Origin: Allobosea sp.
Lineage (GTDB): Bacteria; Pseudomonadota; Alphaproteobacteria; Rhizobiales; Beijerinckiaceae
Length of the DNA stretch: 64,000 nt
Direction: 5' to 3'
Assembly: GCF_017308015.1 (NCBI RefSeq)
Contig: NZ_JAFKFW010000021.1
Location: forward strand, 28,460-92,459
In this document: piece after piece, positions 25,799-35,391 of the stretch
Layout of the letters: the number at the start of each line of letters is the position of its first letter
Numbering within the stretch: the first letter of the stretch is position 1
Position numbers and translations under genes: made by a program
The notes under the pieces: generated by a model
The model's input: the letters and a program-made list of their open reading frames with translations, nothing else
Told to the model about the DNA's origin: nothing
The model's database searches: none

Positions 25799-27181
25799 TT
25801 AACCGCGCGGGTAACGCTGCTTGACCAGTGCGTGGATCATTCGCGCGCCCTGGCATTCGCCGCCTTCCGGTCGCCCTGGCTTGTTGGCGGGGTTCCAGGC
25901 GTAGATGTCGAAATGCGCGTAGGATGGCGTCTTCTCGACGAAACGGTTGAGGAACAGGGCTGCGGTGACCGATCCGGCCATGCCCCCACCGGAGACATGG
26001 TTGACGTCGGCGATCTTGGAATCGAGCAGGCCGTCATAGGGCGGCCAAAGCGGCATCCGCCAGACCGGGTCGTTCACCGCCATGCCGAGCCGCGCGATCT
26101 CGGCGGCGAGGATTTCGTCATGGGTGTAGAATGGCGGCAATTCCGGCCCGAGCGCGGTGCGTGCAGCGCCGGTCAACGTCGCAAAATCGACGAGCAGATC
26201 CGGCGCCTCCTCGTCGGCGAGCGCCAGCGCATCGGCCAGGATCAGCCGGCCCTCGGCATCGGTGTTGCCGATCTCGACGGAGATGCCCTTGCGGCTCGAC
26301 AGGACGTCGCCGGGTCGGAAGGAGTTGCCCGAGACCGCGTTCTCGACGGCTGGCACGAGAAGCCGCAGCCTGACCGGCAGCCCCGCCAGCATGATCATCC
26401 GCGCCGCCGCGATCGCCGCTGCCGCGCCGCCCATATCCTTCTTCATCAGCAGCATCGAGGCGTCGGGCTTGAGATTGAGCCCGCCCGTATCGAACGCGAC
26501 GCCCTTGCCGACCAGCGTCACTTTGGGATGGGCGGGGTCGCCCCAGACGAGGTCGACGAGCCGTGGTGCCCGCGTCGAGGCGCGGCCGACGGCGTGGATC
26601 ATCGGGAAATTGCGGGCGATGAGGTCGTCGCCGATGATGCTGGTGACCGTCGCGCCGCATTCGGTGGCGAGCCCGCGGATCGCCGCCTCGATCTCGCCAG
26701 GTCCGAGTTCGTTCGCCGGCGTGTTGACGAGGTCCCGCGCCAGCATGGCGGAGTCGGCGATCCGGCTGATCTCTTCGCCGTCGACGCCTTCAGGCAGGAC
26801 GAGCCGCGCACGAGCAGGATTCGGCTTGCGATAACGGTCGAAGCGATAGCCTTGCAGCAGCCAGCTCAGCGCAGCCAATGTCGGATCGCCGATCTCGCCC
26901 GATAACGCATAGTCGCCCGCCGGCAGCAGCGCGGCGAGGCGCCCGGCCGCGAACGGATCGGGCCGGCGCCCCGCGGCGTCGATGCCGAGCAGGACGGCTG
27001 CCAACTCCCCTTGCGGGTCTGGCAGCAGGCAGTGTTGCCCGGTGCGGGCCGCAAAACCCTGCGCAAGGGCGAAGCCGCGACTGGCTGGAGAGAGCTGCTC
27101 CTGAAGCATCGGCCAGTTGGCAGCCGAGACGACGTGAACGGGAGTGGCGGCGGTGGGCGGAGAGATCAGGAGGCTGTGCAC
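25799..27181 (-). CDS. M17 leucyl aminopeptidase family protein
   Basis: A 460-residue cytosolic metallo-aminopeptidase. The M17 signature NTDAEGRLILADAL supplies two-metal ligands. The lysine/aspartate metal-binding segment is LVGKGVAFDTGGLNLKP, and MLLMKKDMGGAAAAI follows. The N-terminal regulatory domain (~1-150) is divergent, as in the second M17 paralogue often present in Hyphomicrobiales. Its role is peptide turnover, removing N-terminal hydrophobic residues. It is divergent from tadD. Confidence 0.9.
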   Translation of the reverse strand: MHSLLISPPTAATPVHVVSAANWPMLQEQLSPASRGFALAQGFAARTGQHCLLPDPQGELAAVLLGIDAAGRRPDPFAAGRLAALLPAGDYALSGEIGDPTLAALSWLLQGYRFDRYRKPNPARARLVLPEGVDGEEISRIADSAMLARDLVNTPANELGPGEIEAAIRGLATECGATVTSIIGDDLIARNFPMIHAVGRASTRAPRLVDLVWGDPAHPKVTLVGKGVAFDTGGLNLKPDASMLLMKKDMGGAAAAIAAARMIMLAGLPVRLRLLVPAVENAVSGNSFRPGDVLSSRKGISVEIGNTDAEGRLILADALALADEEAPDLLVDFATLTGAARTALGPELPPFYTHDEILAAEIARLGMAVNDPVWRMPLWPPYDGLLDSKIADVNHVSGGGMAGSVTAALFLNRFVEKTPSYAHFDIYAWNPANKPGRPEGGECQGARMIHALVKQRYPRG

Positions 27182-27311
27182 GGAGCGCTGTTTCGGTTTC
27201 GGGCAAGGGTGCCGGGGAGGCGATTAAGAATGCATTAGGGTTAACGCTTTATCACCGGATCGACCAGACGAACCCATCCAGAGGCCCCGATTTCGGGAGG
27301 CGATCCGGCCC

Positions 27312-28205
27312 ATGTCTTCAGCCCGGCCCCATTCTTCAATCCACGAGCCGGTGCGGGGCTCTCGTGCCGGTTTCGGCCTTGCCGTCTGCCTTGCCGCGCT
27401 CGTCCTGGCCGGCTGCCAGGGCCGTGGCGGCCTCGGCGACATCACCGGCTCGATCGGCCGCAGTCAGGCGACCCAACCGCGAACGGAGTCGGACTGGCAG
27501 GCCGAACGCGAGACCTGGGCCAAGCGTTACGACGCCAATCCCAAGGATCGCGACGCCGCCTTCCATTATGCGCGGGCGCTGCGGAGCCTCGACCAGAACG
27601 CGCAGGCGCTGGCCGTGCTGCAGAGTGCGGTCCTCGCCCATCAGGACGATCGTGAGCTTCTCGGCGCCTATGGCCGCACGCTCGCCGATAATGGCCGGCT
27701 GAAGGAGGCTGACGACGTGCTCAGCCGCGCCCACACGCCGGAGAACCCGGACTGGCGGATTCTCTCGGCACAGGGCACCGTCGCAGATCAACTCGGCGAT
27801 CACAGCCGCGCGCAGCAGCTCTACCAGTCCGCCCTGAAGCTCGCTCCCAACGAGCCGACGATCATGTCGAATTACGGGCTGTCGCTCGCCCTTTCGCGCA
27901 AACTGCCGGAGGCCGAACGCATTCTGTCCGAGGCCGCGGCCTCCGAGCGGGCGGACGCCCGCGTCCGTCAGAATCTCGTGCTGGTACTCGGCCTGCAGGG
28001 TCGTTTCGGAGAGGCCGAGACCCTGGCCCGCCGCGACCAGAGCCCGGCCGAGGCCGCCGCAACCATCGCCTATCTCAAGCGCAGCGTCAGCCAGCAGAAC
28101 AGCTGGGAGCTGCTGAAGGGGGGCAAGGGACGGACCCAGGCGCCCACCCGGCAGCCGGCGCTCCAGGGCGCGGGCGTCCGGCCCGCTGCCGTGCCGCCAG
28201 CCTGA
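27312..28205 (+). CDS. tadD: Flp pilus assembly lipoprotein TadD (TPR)
   Basis: A 297-residue lipoprotein with lipobox LAGC (Cys at ~36 in ALVLAGCQGRG). Several TPR-like helical repeats cover ~60-250 (AFHYARALRSLDQNAQALAVLQ, QLYQSALKLAPNEPTIMSNYGLSL). TadD is the outer-membrane TPR pilotin-like factor that helps the CpaC/RcpA secretin assemble. It converges on tadC with a large inverted-repeat terminator between them, so unlike many loci it is not cotranscribed with tadABC. Confidence 0.88.
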   Translation: MSSARPHSSIHEPVRGSRAGFGLAVCLAALVLAGCQGRGGLGDITGSIGRSQATQPRTESDWQAERETWAKRYDANPKDRDAAFHYARALRSLDQNAQALAVLQSAVLAHQDDRELLGAYGRTLADNGRLKEADDVLSRAHTPENPDWRILSAQGTVADQLGDHSRAQQLYQSALKLAPNEPTIMSNYGLSLALSRKLPEAERILSEAAASERADARVRQNLVLVLGLQGRFGEAETLARRDQSPAEAAATIAYLKRSVSQQNSWELLKGGKGRTQAPTRQPALQGAGVRPAAVPPA

Positions 28206-28246
28206 GACGGCATTTATCCGGCGAAGCCGAAACGTCGAAGGATCGC

Positions 28247-28299
28247 ACCGAATCGAAGAAGGCCGGAGCCCGAGGGGCTCCGGCCTTCTTCGATTCGGT
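28247..28299. terminator. 25-bp perfect inverted repeat, bidirectional terminator
   Basis: Arms ACCGAATCGAAGAAGG... (28247-28271) and their exact complement (28275-28299) around a 3-nt loop. The core GGCCGGAGCCC/GGGCTCCGGCC is flanked by TTCTTCGATT on the outgoing side in each direction. It is placed between the 3' ends of tadD (+) and tadC (-), as expected for a shared terminator. Confidence 0.8.
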
Positions 28300-28378
28300 G
28301 GGGCCTTTTGTCCGCCACGTGGAGCCGTGTTGGCGGTCTTTGCGCGGAAGCGAAACCCGACGGTCGGTCGAGCGATCC

Positions 28379-29356
28379 TCACTTCCAGTTGAAGACCTGG
28401 ATCATTGCGGGGGTCATGATGATGACGAACAACACCGGCAGGAAGAACACGATCATCGGGACGGTGAGTTTCGGCGGCAGCGCAGCCGCCTTCTTCTCGG
28501 CCGCCGACATGCGCTGGTCGCGGCTTTCCTGGGCCAGCACGCGCAAGGCGGTGCCGAGCGGCGTGCCGTAACGTTCGGCCTGGATCAGAGCCGTCGAGAC
28601 CGATTTCACGCTTTCGAGGCCCGTCCGCAGCGCGAGATTTTCGTAGGCGATGCGCCGGTCGGTCAGATAGGAGAGCTCGGCCGTACACAGCGCGAACTCC
28701 TCCGCCAGCGGAACCGACTGGTTGCCGACCTCGCCGGCCACCTTCCGGAAGGCGTGCTCGATCGACATGCCGGATTCCACGCAGATCAGCAGCAGATCGA
28801 GCGCGTCCGGAAAGGCCTGGCGCATCGAGGCCTGTCGTTTGCTGGCCTGGTTCGACAGGAAAATCTCCGGAGCCTTGATGCCGAGATAGGCGGCGCCGAT
28901 GCCGATGGCGATCTTAATCGTGAAGCTCTGGCCGAAATCGTTGATGGCGAAGACGTAGAACAAGGTGAACAGGAACAGCCCGACAGGTGCGGCGAGACGG
29001 AAGAACAGGAAGGCGATTTCGGCCTGGGGGCCGCGATAGCCGGCCATTGCAAGCTGCTTCTTGGCGTTCTCCGTGCCGAGCCAGTCCCCGAGCTTGAAGC
29101 GCTCCACGATGCGCCGCATATAGGCTTTAGGCTCCTGCCGCAGCGAAACCTTCTCGTTCTGCCGGTTCAATCTCTCACGTTCGCGGGCGCGGATTTTTTC
29201 GCGCTCCGTGGCGACGTTCTTCATGCGCTTCTGGAGGTTGTTGCCCTCGGTCAGCGGGATCGCGATCGTCAGGACGGTCGCCGCCGCCGCAATGGCGGCC
29301 AGCAGCGCCAGCAGGAACTGCGGATTGGTGACACTGGTGGCGATCTGGGCAATCAT
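28379..29356 (-). CDS. tadC: Type II secretion F-family platform protein TadC
   Basis: A 325-residue inner-membrane protein. It has an N-terminal helix (~12-34), a charged cytoplasmic stretch rich in ERERLNRQNEK, two central helices, a GspF/T2SF domain (FPDALDLLLICVESGMSIEHAFRKVA) and a terminal membrane pair (VPMIVFFLPVLFVIIMTPAMI). TadB and TadC form the membrane platform on which the TadA/CpaF ATPase drives Flp pilus polymerisation. It lies 8 bp after tadB. Confidence 0.9.
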   Translation of the reverse strand: MIAQIATSVTNPQFLLALLAAIAAAATVLTIAIPLTEGNNLQKRMKNVATEREKIRARERERLNRQNEKVSLRQEPKAYMRRIVERFKLGDWLGTENAKKQLAMAGYRGPQAEIAFLFFRLAAPVGLFLFTLFYVFAINDFGQSFTIKIAIGIGAAYLGIKAPEIFLSNQASKRQASMRQAFPDALDLLLICVESGMSIEHAFRKVAGEVGNQSVPLAEEFALCTAELSYLTDRRIAYENLALRTGLESVKSVSTALIQAERYGTPLGTALRVLAQESRDQRMSAAEKKAAALPPKLTVPMIVFFLPVLFVIIMTPAMIQVFNWK

Positions 29357-29364
29357 GTTCGGTC

Positions 29365-30342
29365 TCAGATCTCGAAATTGATCATCTTGCGCATGATCAG
29401 AACGCCGATCAGCATCCACAGGCCGCTCGCGACCAGCGCGACCTTGCCGACCTGAGTGATCCAGAGCAGCTCGATATATTTCGGTGTGGTCAGCCAGACG
29501 AGGATCGCCACAACCGGGGGCAGCGACCCGATGATCGCCGCAGAGGCCTTGGCCTCCATCGATACGGCCGCGATCTTGTCGCGCATTTTGCGGCGCTCGC
29601 GCAACACGCGCGACAGATTCCCGAGCGTCTCGGAGAGGTTGCCGCCGGTCTTCTGCTGGATGGCGATGACGATCCCGAAGAAGTTGGCCTCGGCGCAGGG
29701 CATGCGCTCGTGGAGCTTCACCGCCGCCTCCGCCAGCGGCAGGCCCAGCGCCTGCGACTCGATGATCATCCTGAATTCGCTCTTCACCGGCTCCACGGCT
29801 TCGTTGGCGATGATGCGCAGACAGTCGTTCACGGGCAGGCCCGCCTTGATGCCGCGCACGATGACGTCGAGCGCGTTGGGGAACTCGACCCCGAACTTCT
29901 TCAGGCGGTTGTTCTTGCAGCGTTTCAGGAACCAGGCAGGCATGCCGAAGCCGCCGATGAAGAGGCCGGCCAAGCCGAGGATCCAGTTCCCGCTCGCGAG
30001 CCAGAGCAGGAGCCCGACCGCAATCGCGACCCCCGCGCTGATCCCGTAATATTTCTTGGGGGTCCAGGCCAAACCGGCCTGGGCGATGCGCTGCTCGAGC
30101 GAGATCTTGTCGCGCGCATTCTCGCGATTCTCGATCTCCTTCAGGCTCTGCGCGATCTGGCCGCGCTTGTTGCGGGCCTGCGCCTCCCGGTCGATGCCGC
30201 GCACCGTGCTCGGCCCGGCGAACTCCTTGCGCCGCTTCTCCGCGCGCTTTTCGCCGCTGAGCGTCGGATAGAGCAGCGCATAGACCACGCCGCCGACGGC
30301 GAACATGGCCAGCAGGGCGACGGCGAGCGTGCTCATGTTCAT
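29365..30342 (-). CDS. tadB: Type II secretion F-family platform protein TadB
   Basis: A 325-residue paralogue of TadC. It has an N-terminal transmembrane helix (MSTLAVALLAMFAVGGVVYALLYP), a long charged segment (ENRENARDKISLEQRIAQAGL), two helices at ~110-150, a T2SF domain (FPNALDVIVRGIKAGLPVNDCLRIIA) and a final helix. It partners TadC in the pilus platform. It sits 27 bp downstream of cpaF in the same operon. Confidence 0.92.
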   Translation of the reverse strand: MNMSTLAVALLAMFAVGGVVYALLYPTLSGEKRAEKRRKEFAGPSTVRGIDREAQARNKRGQIAQSLKEIENRENARDKISLEQRIAQAGLAWTPKKYYGISAGVAIAVGLLLWLASGNWILGLAGLFIGGFGMPAWFLKRCKNNRLKKFGVEFPNALDVIVRGIKAGLPVNDCLRIIANEAVEPVKSEFRMIIESQALGLPLAEAAVKLHERMPCAEANFFGIVIAIQQKTGGNLSETLGNLSRVLRERRKMRDKIAAVSMEAKASAAIIGSLPPVVAILVWLTTPKYIELLWITQVGKVALVASGLWMLIGVLIMRKMINFEI

Positions 30343-30369
30343 GCCCGGGATCCCCGCGAGAGCGTCCGG

Positions 30370-31818
30370 TCAGATGGCATTGCTGGTGCCTGCGTCTTCG
30401 AGCTGATCGAGGGCGGCGGCGAGGCGCTGGTCCTCGTTGAAATAGCGCGCGCGCTCCCAGAAGCGCGGGCGCCCGACGCCGGTGGAACGGTGTCGGCCGA
30501 TGAGCTTGCCGGCGGCGTCCTCGCCGACGATATCGTAGAGCATCAGATCCTGGGTCGTGATCACCTCGCCCTCCATGCCCATCACTTCGGTGATGTGAGT
30601 GATCCGGCGCGATCCGTCGCGCAGGCGCTGGGCCTGGATGATGACGTCGACCGAGGAGCAGATCATCTCGCGCAGCGTCTTGGAGGGCAGCGAGAAGCCG
30701 CCCATGGTGATCATCGATTCGATGCGGCTCAGGCACTCGCGGGGCGAGTTGGCGTGTAGCGTGCCCATCGAGCCGTCGTGACCGGTGTTCATCGCCTGGA
30801 GCAGGTCGAACGCCTCCGGTCCGCGCACCTCGCCGACGATGATGCGCTCCGGGCGCATGCGCAGGCAGTTCTTGACGAGGTCGCGCATCGTCACCGCGCC
30901 CGTGCCTTCGAGGTTGGGGGGGCGGGTTTCGAGGCGCACCACATGCGGCTGCTGGAGCTGGAGCTCGGCGGCGTCCTCGCAGGTGATGACGCGCTCGTCG
31001 TCGTCGATATAGTTGGTCAGGCAGTTGAGCAGCGTCGTCTTGCCGGAACCCGTTCCGCCCGAGATGACGATGTTGCAGCGGACGCGTCCGATGATCTTCA
31101 GGATCTCGGCGCCCGGGGGCGATATGGCGCCGAACTTGACGAGCTGGTCGAGCGTCAGCTTGTCCTTCTTGAACTTGCGGATGGTCAGCGCCGGGCCGTC
31201 GATGGCCAGCGGCGGCGCGATCACGTTGACGCGCGAGCCGTCGGCGAGGCGGGCGTCGCAGATCGGCGAGCTTTCGTCGACGCGCCGGCCGACCTGGCTG
31301 ACGATGCGCTGGCAGATGTTCATCAGCTGCGCGTTGTCGCGGAAACGGATATTGGTGAGCTGGATCTTGCCTGCGGTTTCGATGAAGGTCCGCCCGGCGC
31401 CGTTGACCATGATATCGGCGATGTCGTCGCGGGCCAGCAGCGGTTCGAGCGGTCCGTAGCCCAGTACGTCGTTGCAGATGTCGTCGAGCAGCTCTTCCTG
31501 CTCGGCGATCGAGAGCACGACGTTCTTCAGCGAGATGATCTCGTTGATGATGTCGCGGATTTCCTCGCGTGCGGATTCGGCGTCGAGCTTCGCGAGCTGC
31601 GACAGATCGATGGCCTCGATCAGCGCCCCGAAGATCATGCTCTTCATCTGGTAATAGTCTTCGGAGCGCGGGGTCGTCTCGACCACCGGCGCGATCCTGC
31701 GTTCCTCGACGGGGGCCGCAGCGAGCTCGGGCTTGCGCGGCGCGGCCTGCACGGCCGCGGGGGCTCTCGCGTTCAGATTGGGCGCGTGACCTGCGCCTGC
31801 GGATCGCTTGCCGAACAT
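30370..31818 (-). CDS. cpaF: Flp pilus assembly ATPase CpaF/TadA
   Basis: A 482-residue secretion ATPase of the PilT/VirB11 superfamily. It carries Walker A ([16 protein letters not shown]), an Asp box/Walker B region ([29 protein letters not shown]) and the His box ([19 protein letters not shown]). A flexible ~60-residue N-terminal tail precedes the N domain. It hexamerises at the TadB/TadC platform and powers pilus extension. Confidence 0.95.
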   Translation of the reverse strand: MFGKRSAGAGHAPNLNARAPAAVQAAPRKPELAAAPVEERRIAPVVETTPRSEDYYQMKSMIFGALIEAIDLSQLAKLDAESAREEIRDIINEIISLKNVVLSIAEQEELLDDICNDVLGYGPLEPLLARDDIADIMVNGAGRTFIETAGKIQLTNIRFRDNAQLMNICQRIVSQVGRRVDESSPICDARLADGSRVNVIAPPLAIDGPALTIRKFKKDKLTLDQLVKFGAISPPGAEILKIIGRVRCNIVISGGTGSGKTTLLNCLTNYIDDDERVITCEDAAELQLQQPHVVRLETRPPNLEGTGAVTMRDLVKNCLRMRPERIIVGEVRGPEAFDLLQAMNTGHDGSMGTLHANSPRECLSRIESMITMGGFSLPSKTLREMICSSVDVIIQAQRLRDGSRRITHITEVMGMEGEVITTQDLMLYDIVGEDAAGKLIGRHRSTGVGRPRFWERARYFNEDQRLAAALDQLEDAGTSNAI

Positions 31819-31898
31819 CTCAACACTCTCCCGCCCGGCCCGGGCCGGTCTCTTGCCTGGCGTGCGGGCGTCTCCCCGTCATCGTCGGTCCCTGTTCA

Positions 31899-33164
31899 TC
31901 AAGAGGCCTTGCGGCGCTTCAGTTTCGCGACGAAAGGTTCAAGCAGGCTGCGCCGGCCGCGCTTGGCCTCGCCGCGCCCGGTCAGTGCGCTTGCGATCTG
32001 GGTGAAGGCCTCGGTCGCCTTGCTGCCGGCCTGCACCTCGGCGATCATCTGGCCGTTATTGGCGGCCGTGCCGAACAACTGGGCGTCGAACGGGATCGTG
32101 CTGAGCACGTCGATGCCGAGCGCCTTGGAGAACTCGGCCGCATTGATCTCCGGCCGCTTGGGAACGCCGACGCGGTTGAGGACGAGCCGGGCGACGGCGT
32201 CGTTCGGCCGCGTGGCCCGCGACAGATCGACCAGGTTCTTGGCATTGCGCAGGGAGGCGAGCTCAGGTTCGGCGACGATGAGGATTTCGTCGGCGCCGAG
32301 CACCGTCCGTTTCACCCAGGCGCTCCACTGATGCGGCACGTCGAGGATGATGCAGGGCACGCTGGCGCGCAGCAATTCGAGAAGCTGCTCGAGCGCGTCC
32401 TCGTCGAGATCGACTGTCCGGTCCAGGATCGCAGGAGCGGCGAGCAGCGCAAGATTGTCGCTGCAGCGCGACAAAAGCCGGTCCAGCAGGTTGGAATCGA
32501 GGCGCTCCGGTGCGAACACCGCTTCCGCGATGCCTTGCGGCGGGTCCTGGTTGAAGTTGAGGCCGGCCGTGCCGAAAGCGATGTCGAGATCGACGATGAC
32601 GGTGGAAGCGTCGAGATTGCGTGCGATCGCCCAGGAGACGTTGTGCGCGACGGTCGAGGCGCCGACGCCGCCCTTGGCGCCCATCACCGCGATGACGCGG
32701 CCGAGATTGCGGGCCTCCGGCGCGATGTAGAGCTCCGACAGCGTACGCAGCACGTCGAGCGGCTCGAGCGGCGCGATCAGGTATTCGCTGACGCCGCGGC
32801 GTATCAGGTCGCGATAGAGCTGGACGTCGTTGACATGCCCGATCACGACGACCTTGGTGCCGGCATCGCAGCTTTCGGACAGGGATTCCAGGTGCGAGAC
32901 CAGCGTCGCCGCATCGGCCACGGCTTCGAGCACGATGACGTTGGGCGTCGGGGCCGTGCGGAATGCCTCTACGGCTGCGGCCGGCCCGCCCATCTGGACG
33001 CGGGCATGAGCCTTGTCCATGCGCCGGTCGGCGACTGCGGCCTGCATGGTCGCGGCGACGGCCGGCGTTTCGCAGAAAGCCTGCAGCGTGATGCGCGGCA
33101 GCGGCGCGATGATCTCGTCGCCGGGCAGGTCGATCGCCGGATTCTCGTGGGGCTCGGAGTGCAT
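31899..33164 (-). CDS. cpaE: Pilus assembly ParA/MinD-like protein CpaE (TadZ)
   Basis: A 421-residue localisation protein. The N-terminal receiver-like domain (~50-145, KVVVIGHVNDVQLYRDLIRRGVSEYLIAPLEP) precedes a MinD/ParA-type ATPase domain. The deviant Walker A reads MGAKGGVGASTVAHN: the second lysine of KGGxGK is replaced by Ala, a substitution seen in CpaE homologues. TadZ/CpaE proteins mark the cell pole for Tad machinery. The start is coupled to cpaD through a TGATG overlap at 33164. Confidence 0.9.
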   Translation of the reverse strand: MHSEPHENPAIDLPGDEIIAPLPRITLQAFCETPAVAATMQAAVADRRMDKAHARVQMGGPAAAVEAFRTAPTPNVIVLEAVADAATLVSHLESLSESCDAGTKVVVIGHVNDVQLYRDLIRRGVSEYLIAPLEPLDVLRTLSELYIAPEARNLGRVIAVMGAKGGVGASTVAHNVSWAIARNLDASTVIVDLDIAFGTAGLNFNQDPPQGIAEAVFAPERLDSNLLDRLLSRCSDNLALLAAPAILDRTVDLDEDALEQLLELLRASVPCIILDVPHQWSAWVKRTVLGADEILIVAEPELASLRNAKNLVDLSRATRPNDAVARLVLNRVGVPKRPEINAAEFSKALGIDVLSTIPFDAQLFGTAANNGQMIAEVQAGSKATEAFTQIASALTGRGEAKRGRRSLLEPFVAKLKRRKAS

Positions 33165-33925
33165 CAGTTGCCTCCGACGGTCGAGTTGATCTGCGGTGTC
33201 TGCTGCCGGTACTGCGTCGAGGGGTCGCGACCCTCGCGGATCTTGGTGATGGCGCCCATGCGCTTGACGATGTCGGGGCGGCCTTCGTCGCGCGAACGGA
33301 CGAGGTCGAGCGGATCGGCGACCTGCGCGGCCAGCGTCGCCTGGGAGGAGCAGCCGAGATTCCAGTAGGGCGCGTTCGAGGAGGAGAACTTGAAATCGGA
33401 AGCGCCGATGTCGGACGGCCATTGCCCGCAGCGATGCGCCACGCTCGCCTGGAGCGAGGCGAAGGTCAGGCGGATCGGCGAGGCCAGGCCCGGGTCCTGG
33501 ACCGGGTAGCTGCGGACGCTGAGAACGCCGGGTGAGACGCCGCCGTGCGACAGTGCCGCGCGGATGCCGTTGAGCGTGTCGTGGGCGGCGCGGTCGCGGC
33601 GGTCGCCGGTCGGGACCTCGGCCACAAGGCCGCCCCGGCCCGAACGGCGGAATTCGCGGGCGAAGCTGGCGACATCCTCGGCCTGCCGGGCGTCGAGCCT
33701 GCCGCCGGAACGTCCGACGAAGACGTCGAGCGAGCGCGGTGCGTCGCGAAGCACGATCGGATGGCGTTCCCGCACGTCGTCCGGTCCGTAGGCGAGCGTT
33801 TCGCCCCCGGCCGTACGGTTGGCGCAGCCGCCGAGCAGGGCGCCGAGCGCCAGCAGGGCGGCGATCAGGCGCGGTCCTGTCGAGTCGATCCGGGAGGAAA
33901 CCGTCATGGTCGGGCCATCCATCAT
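33164..33925 (-). CDS. cpaD: Pilus assembly lipoprotein CpaD
   Basis: A 253-residue lipoprotein with lipobox LLGGC (Cys ~35, ALLALGALLGGCANRT). The CpaD family region covers ~55-240 (RHPIVLRDAPRSLDVFVGRSGG, PSDIGASDFKFSSSNAPYWNLGCSSQATLAAQVADPLDLVRSR). CpaD/TadY-type proteins act at the outer membrane with the secretin. Three ATGs (33925, 33922, 33907) are possible; the third gives a conventional signal length. It lies 17 bp after cpaC. Confidence 0.9.
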   Translation of the reverse strand: MMDGPTMTVSSRIDSTGPRLIAALLALGALLGGCANRTAGGETLAYGPDDVRERHPIVLRDAPRSLDVFVGRSGGRLDARQAEDVASFAREFRRSGRGGLVAEVPTGDRRDRAAHDTLNGIRAALSHGGVSPGVLSVRSYPVQDPGLASPIRLTFASLQASVAHRCGQWPSDIGASDFKFSSSNAPYWNLGCSSQATLAAQVADPLDLVRSRDEGRPDIVKRMGAITKIREGRDPSTQYRQQTPQINSTVGGN

Positions 33926-33942
33926 CGTTGTCGCTGGGGCGC

Positions 33943-35391
33943 TCAGTCGGCGATGAAGCCGACGCGGCCCTTGTAGGCCTGGGGAACCGGGCCGCCGCCG
34001 CTGCCGTAGATCTTGTTCAGGCGGCCGAGCAGGATCGCCTGCGAGTCATGGGTCTCGACGAAGCCGTCATCGGGCCGCTGGACCTCTGTCGGTTGCATCG
34101 GCTTGGCGATATAAGGGGTCACCGTGATCATCAGCTCGGTCTCCTCGCGCTGATAGTCGCGCGAGCGGAACAGCACGCCGATGATCGGCAGGTTCATCAG
34201 CCCGGGCAGGCCGTTGATCGAGGTCTTCGAGACACGCTGGATCAGGCCGGCGGTTGCCAGCGTTCCGCCCGACGGCAACTCGACCGTCGTATCGGATTTG
34301 CGCACGCGGAAGGCGGGCACCGTGACGGTGGGCTGATTCCGATCGCCCTGGAGCACGATCTGGTTTTCGAAGTCGAGCTCGGTGACCTCGGTCGCGATGC
34401 GCATGCTGATCTTGTTGGCCGAGAGCACGATCGGTGTGAAGTTCAGCGCGACGCCGATCGGCTTGTACTGGACGCCGAGCGAGCAGACGGCCTTGGCCGG
34501 GTCGCAGGTATAGCCGCTGGGAACCGGGATTTCACCGCCGGCCGTGAATTTCGCGCTTTCGCCGGATATTGCGGTCACCGTCGGCTCGGCCAGGACACGC
34601 GCCATACCGGCCCGTTCCAGGGCCCGAATGGTAATGTTCTTCTTCAACGGATCGCCGGATACGGAGGCTGCGATGGCGGTTGCCGAAAGGGCCTGCGGCG
34701 ACAGCGAGAACGGGTTGTCGATCGTCGGGAAGACCGAGAATTTGCCCAGATTCCATTCGCCGGTCGTGTTGATGCCGAGCTGCTTGATCGCCTTGCGCGA
34801 CACCTCCGACACCATGACCTTTACCATCACCTGGTCGCGGTCCCGGATGGTCAGCGAGTTGATCACCGTCCCGGTTCGCCAGGAGGAGGCGCCGCCGACG
34901 AAGGCCTTGGCGATATCGACGGCCTGGGTCGCGTCAGAGGCGTTCGGCACCGTCCCGACGAGCAGGATCGAATCCCCCGCGGGCTTGATCTCGATCTGGG
35001 AGTTGGGCAGGGCCGTGCGCAAGGTCTGCCTGAGCACGTTGAGGTCACGCCCGACATTGATGTCGAGCGCGGTGATCTGCTGGCCGTCGCCATCCATCAC
35101 GAACATCGAGGTGGAGCCGTCGGCGATGCCGATCACGAAGAGCTTGCGCGCCGTCCGGACCACCGCGTTGGCGACTTTCGGATTGGCGACGAAGACTTCC
35201 TTGGCGTCGCGCGGCAATTCGACGATCAGCGAACGGCCGATCGAGAGGTCGAGCTTGCGGGAGATCGCGTTCTCGCTCGAGCCGACATTCAGGACCGGGG
35301 CCGGCCCGCTCCCGGTGGGCTGCGCGGCGGCGGTGCCGGCGGTCAGGGCGAGCGCGAGGGCCGTGGCCAGGCGGAGAGAGGATCTGATCAT
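33943..35391 (-). CDS. cpaC: Flp pilus secretin CpaC (RcpA)
   Basis: A 482-residue outer-membrane secretin with a signal peptide (~1-23, ending GTAAA). The pilus-specific N domain (LDLSIGRSLIVELPRDAKEVFVANPKVANAV, GIADGSTSMFVMDGDGQQITALD) comes first, then BON/N1-like modules. The T2SS/T3SS secretin domain covers ~215-440 (RVLAEPTVTAISGESAKFTAGGEIPVP, VPAFRVRKSDTTVELPSGGTLATAGLI). It forms the pilus exit channel. Its ATG overlaps the cpaB stop by 4 bp. Confidence 0.94.
   Translation of the reverse strand: MIRSSLRLATALALALTAGTAAAQPTGSGPAPVLNVGSSENAISRKLDLSIGRSLIVELPRDAKEVFVANPKVANAVVRTARKLFVIGIADGSTSMFVMDGDGQQITALDINVGRDLNVLRQTLRTALPNSQIEIKPAGDSILLVGTVPNASDATQAVDIAKAFVGGASSWRTGTVINSLTIRDRDQVMVKVMVSEVSRKAIKQLGINTTGEWNLGKFSVFPTIDNPFSLSPQALSATAIAASVSGDPLKKNITIRALERAGMARVLAEPTVTAISGESAKFTAGGEIPVPSGYTCDPAKAVCSLGVQYKPIGVALNFTPIVLSANKISMRIATEVTELDFENQIVLQGDRNQPTVTVPAFRVRKSDTTVELPSGGTLATAGLIQRVSKTSINGLPGLMNLPIIGVLFRSRDYQREETELMITVTPYIAKPMQPTEVQRPDDGFVETHDSQAILLGRLNKIYGSGGGPVPQAYKGRVGFIAD

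Noticed and set aside
28379-30736. 785-codon frame extending tadC through tadB
   Set aside because: The extension is out of frame with the well-supported tadB gene; the real tadC starts at 29356.
31899-33164. Loss of CpaE ATPase function because of the altered Walker A
   Set aside because: The Lys-to-Ala change in KGGVGAS is a recurrent feature of CpaE/TadZ homologues, so it is not evidence of damage.
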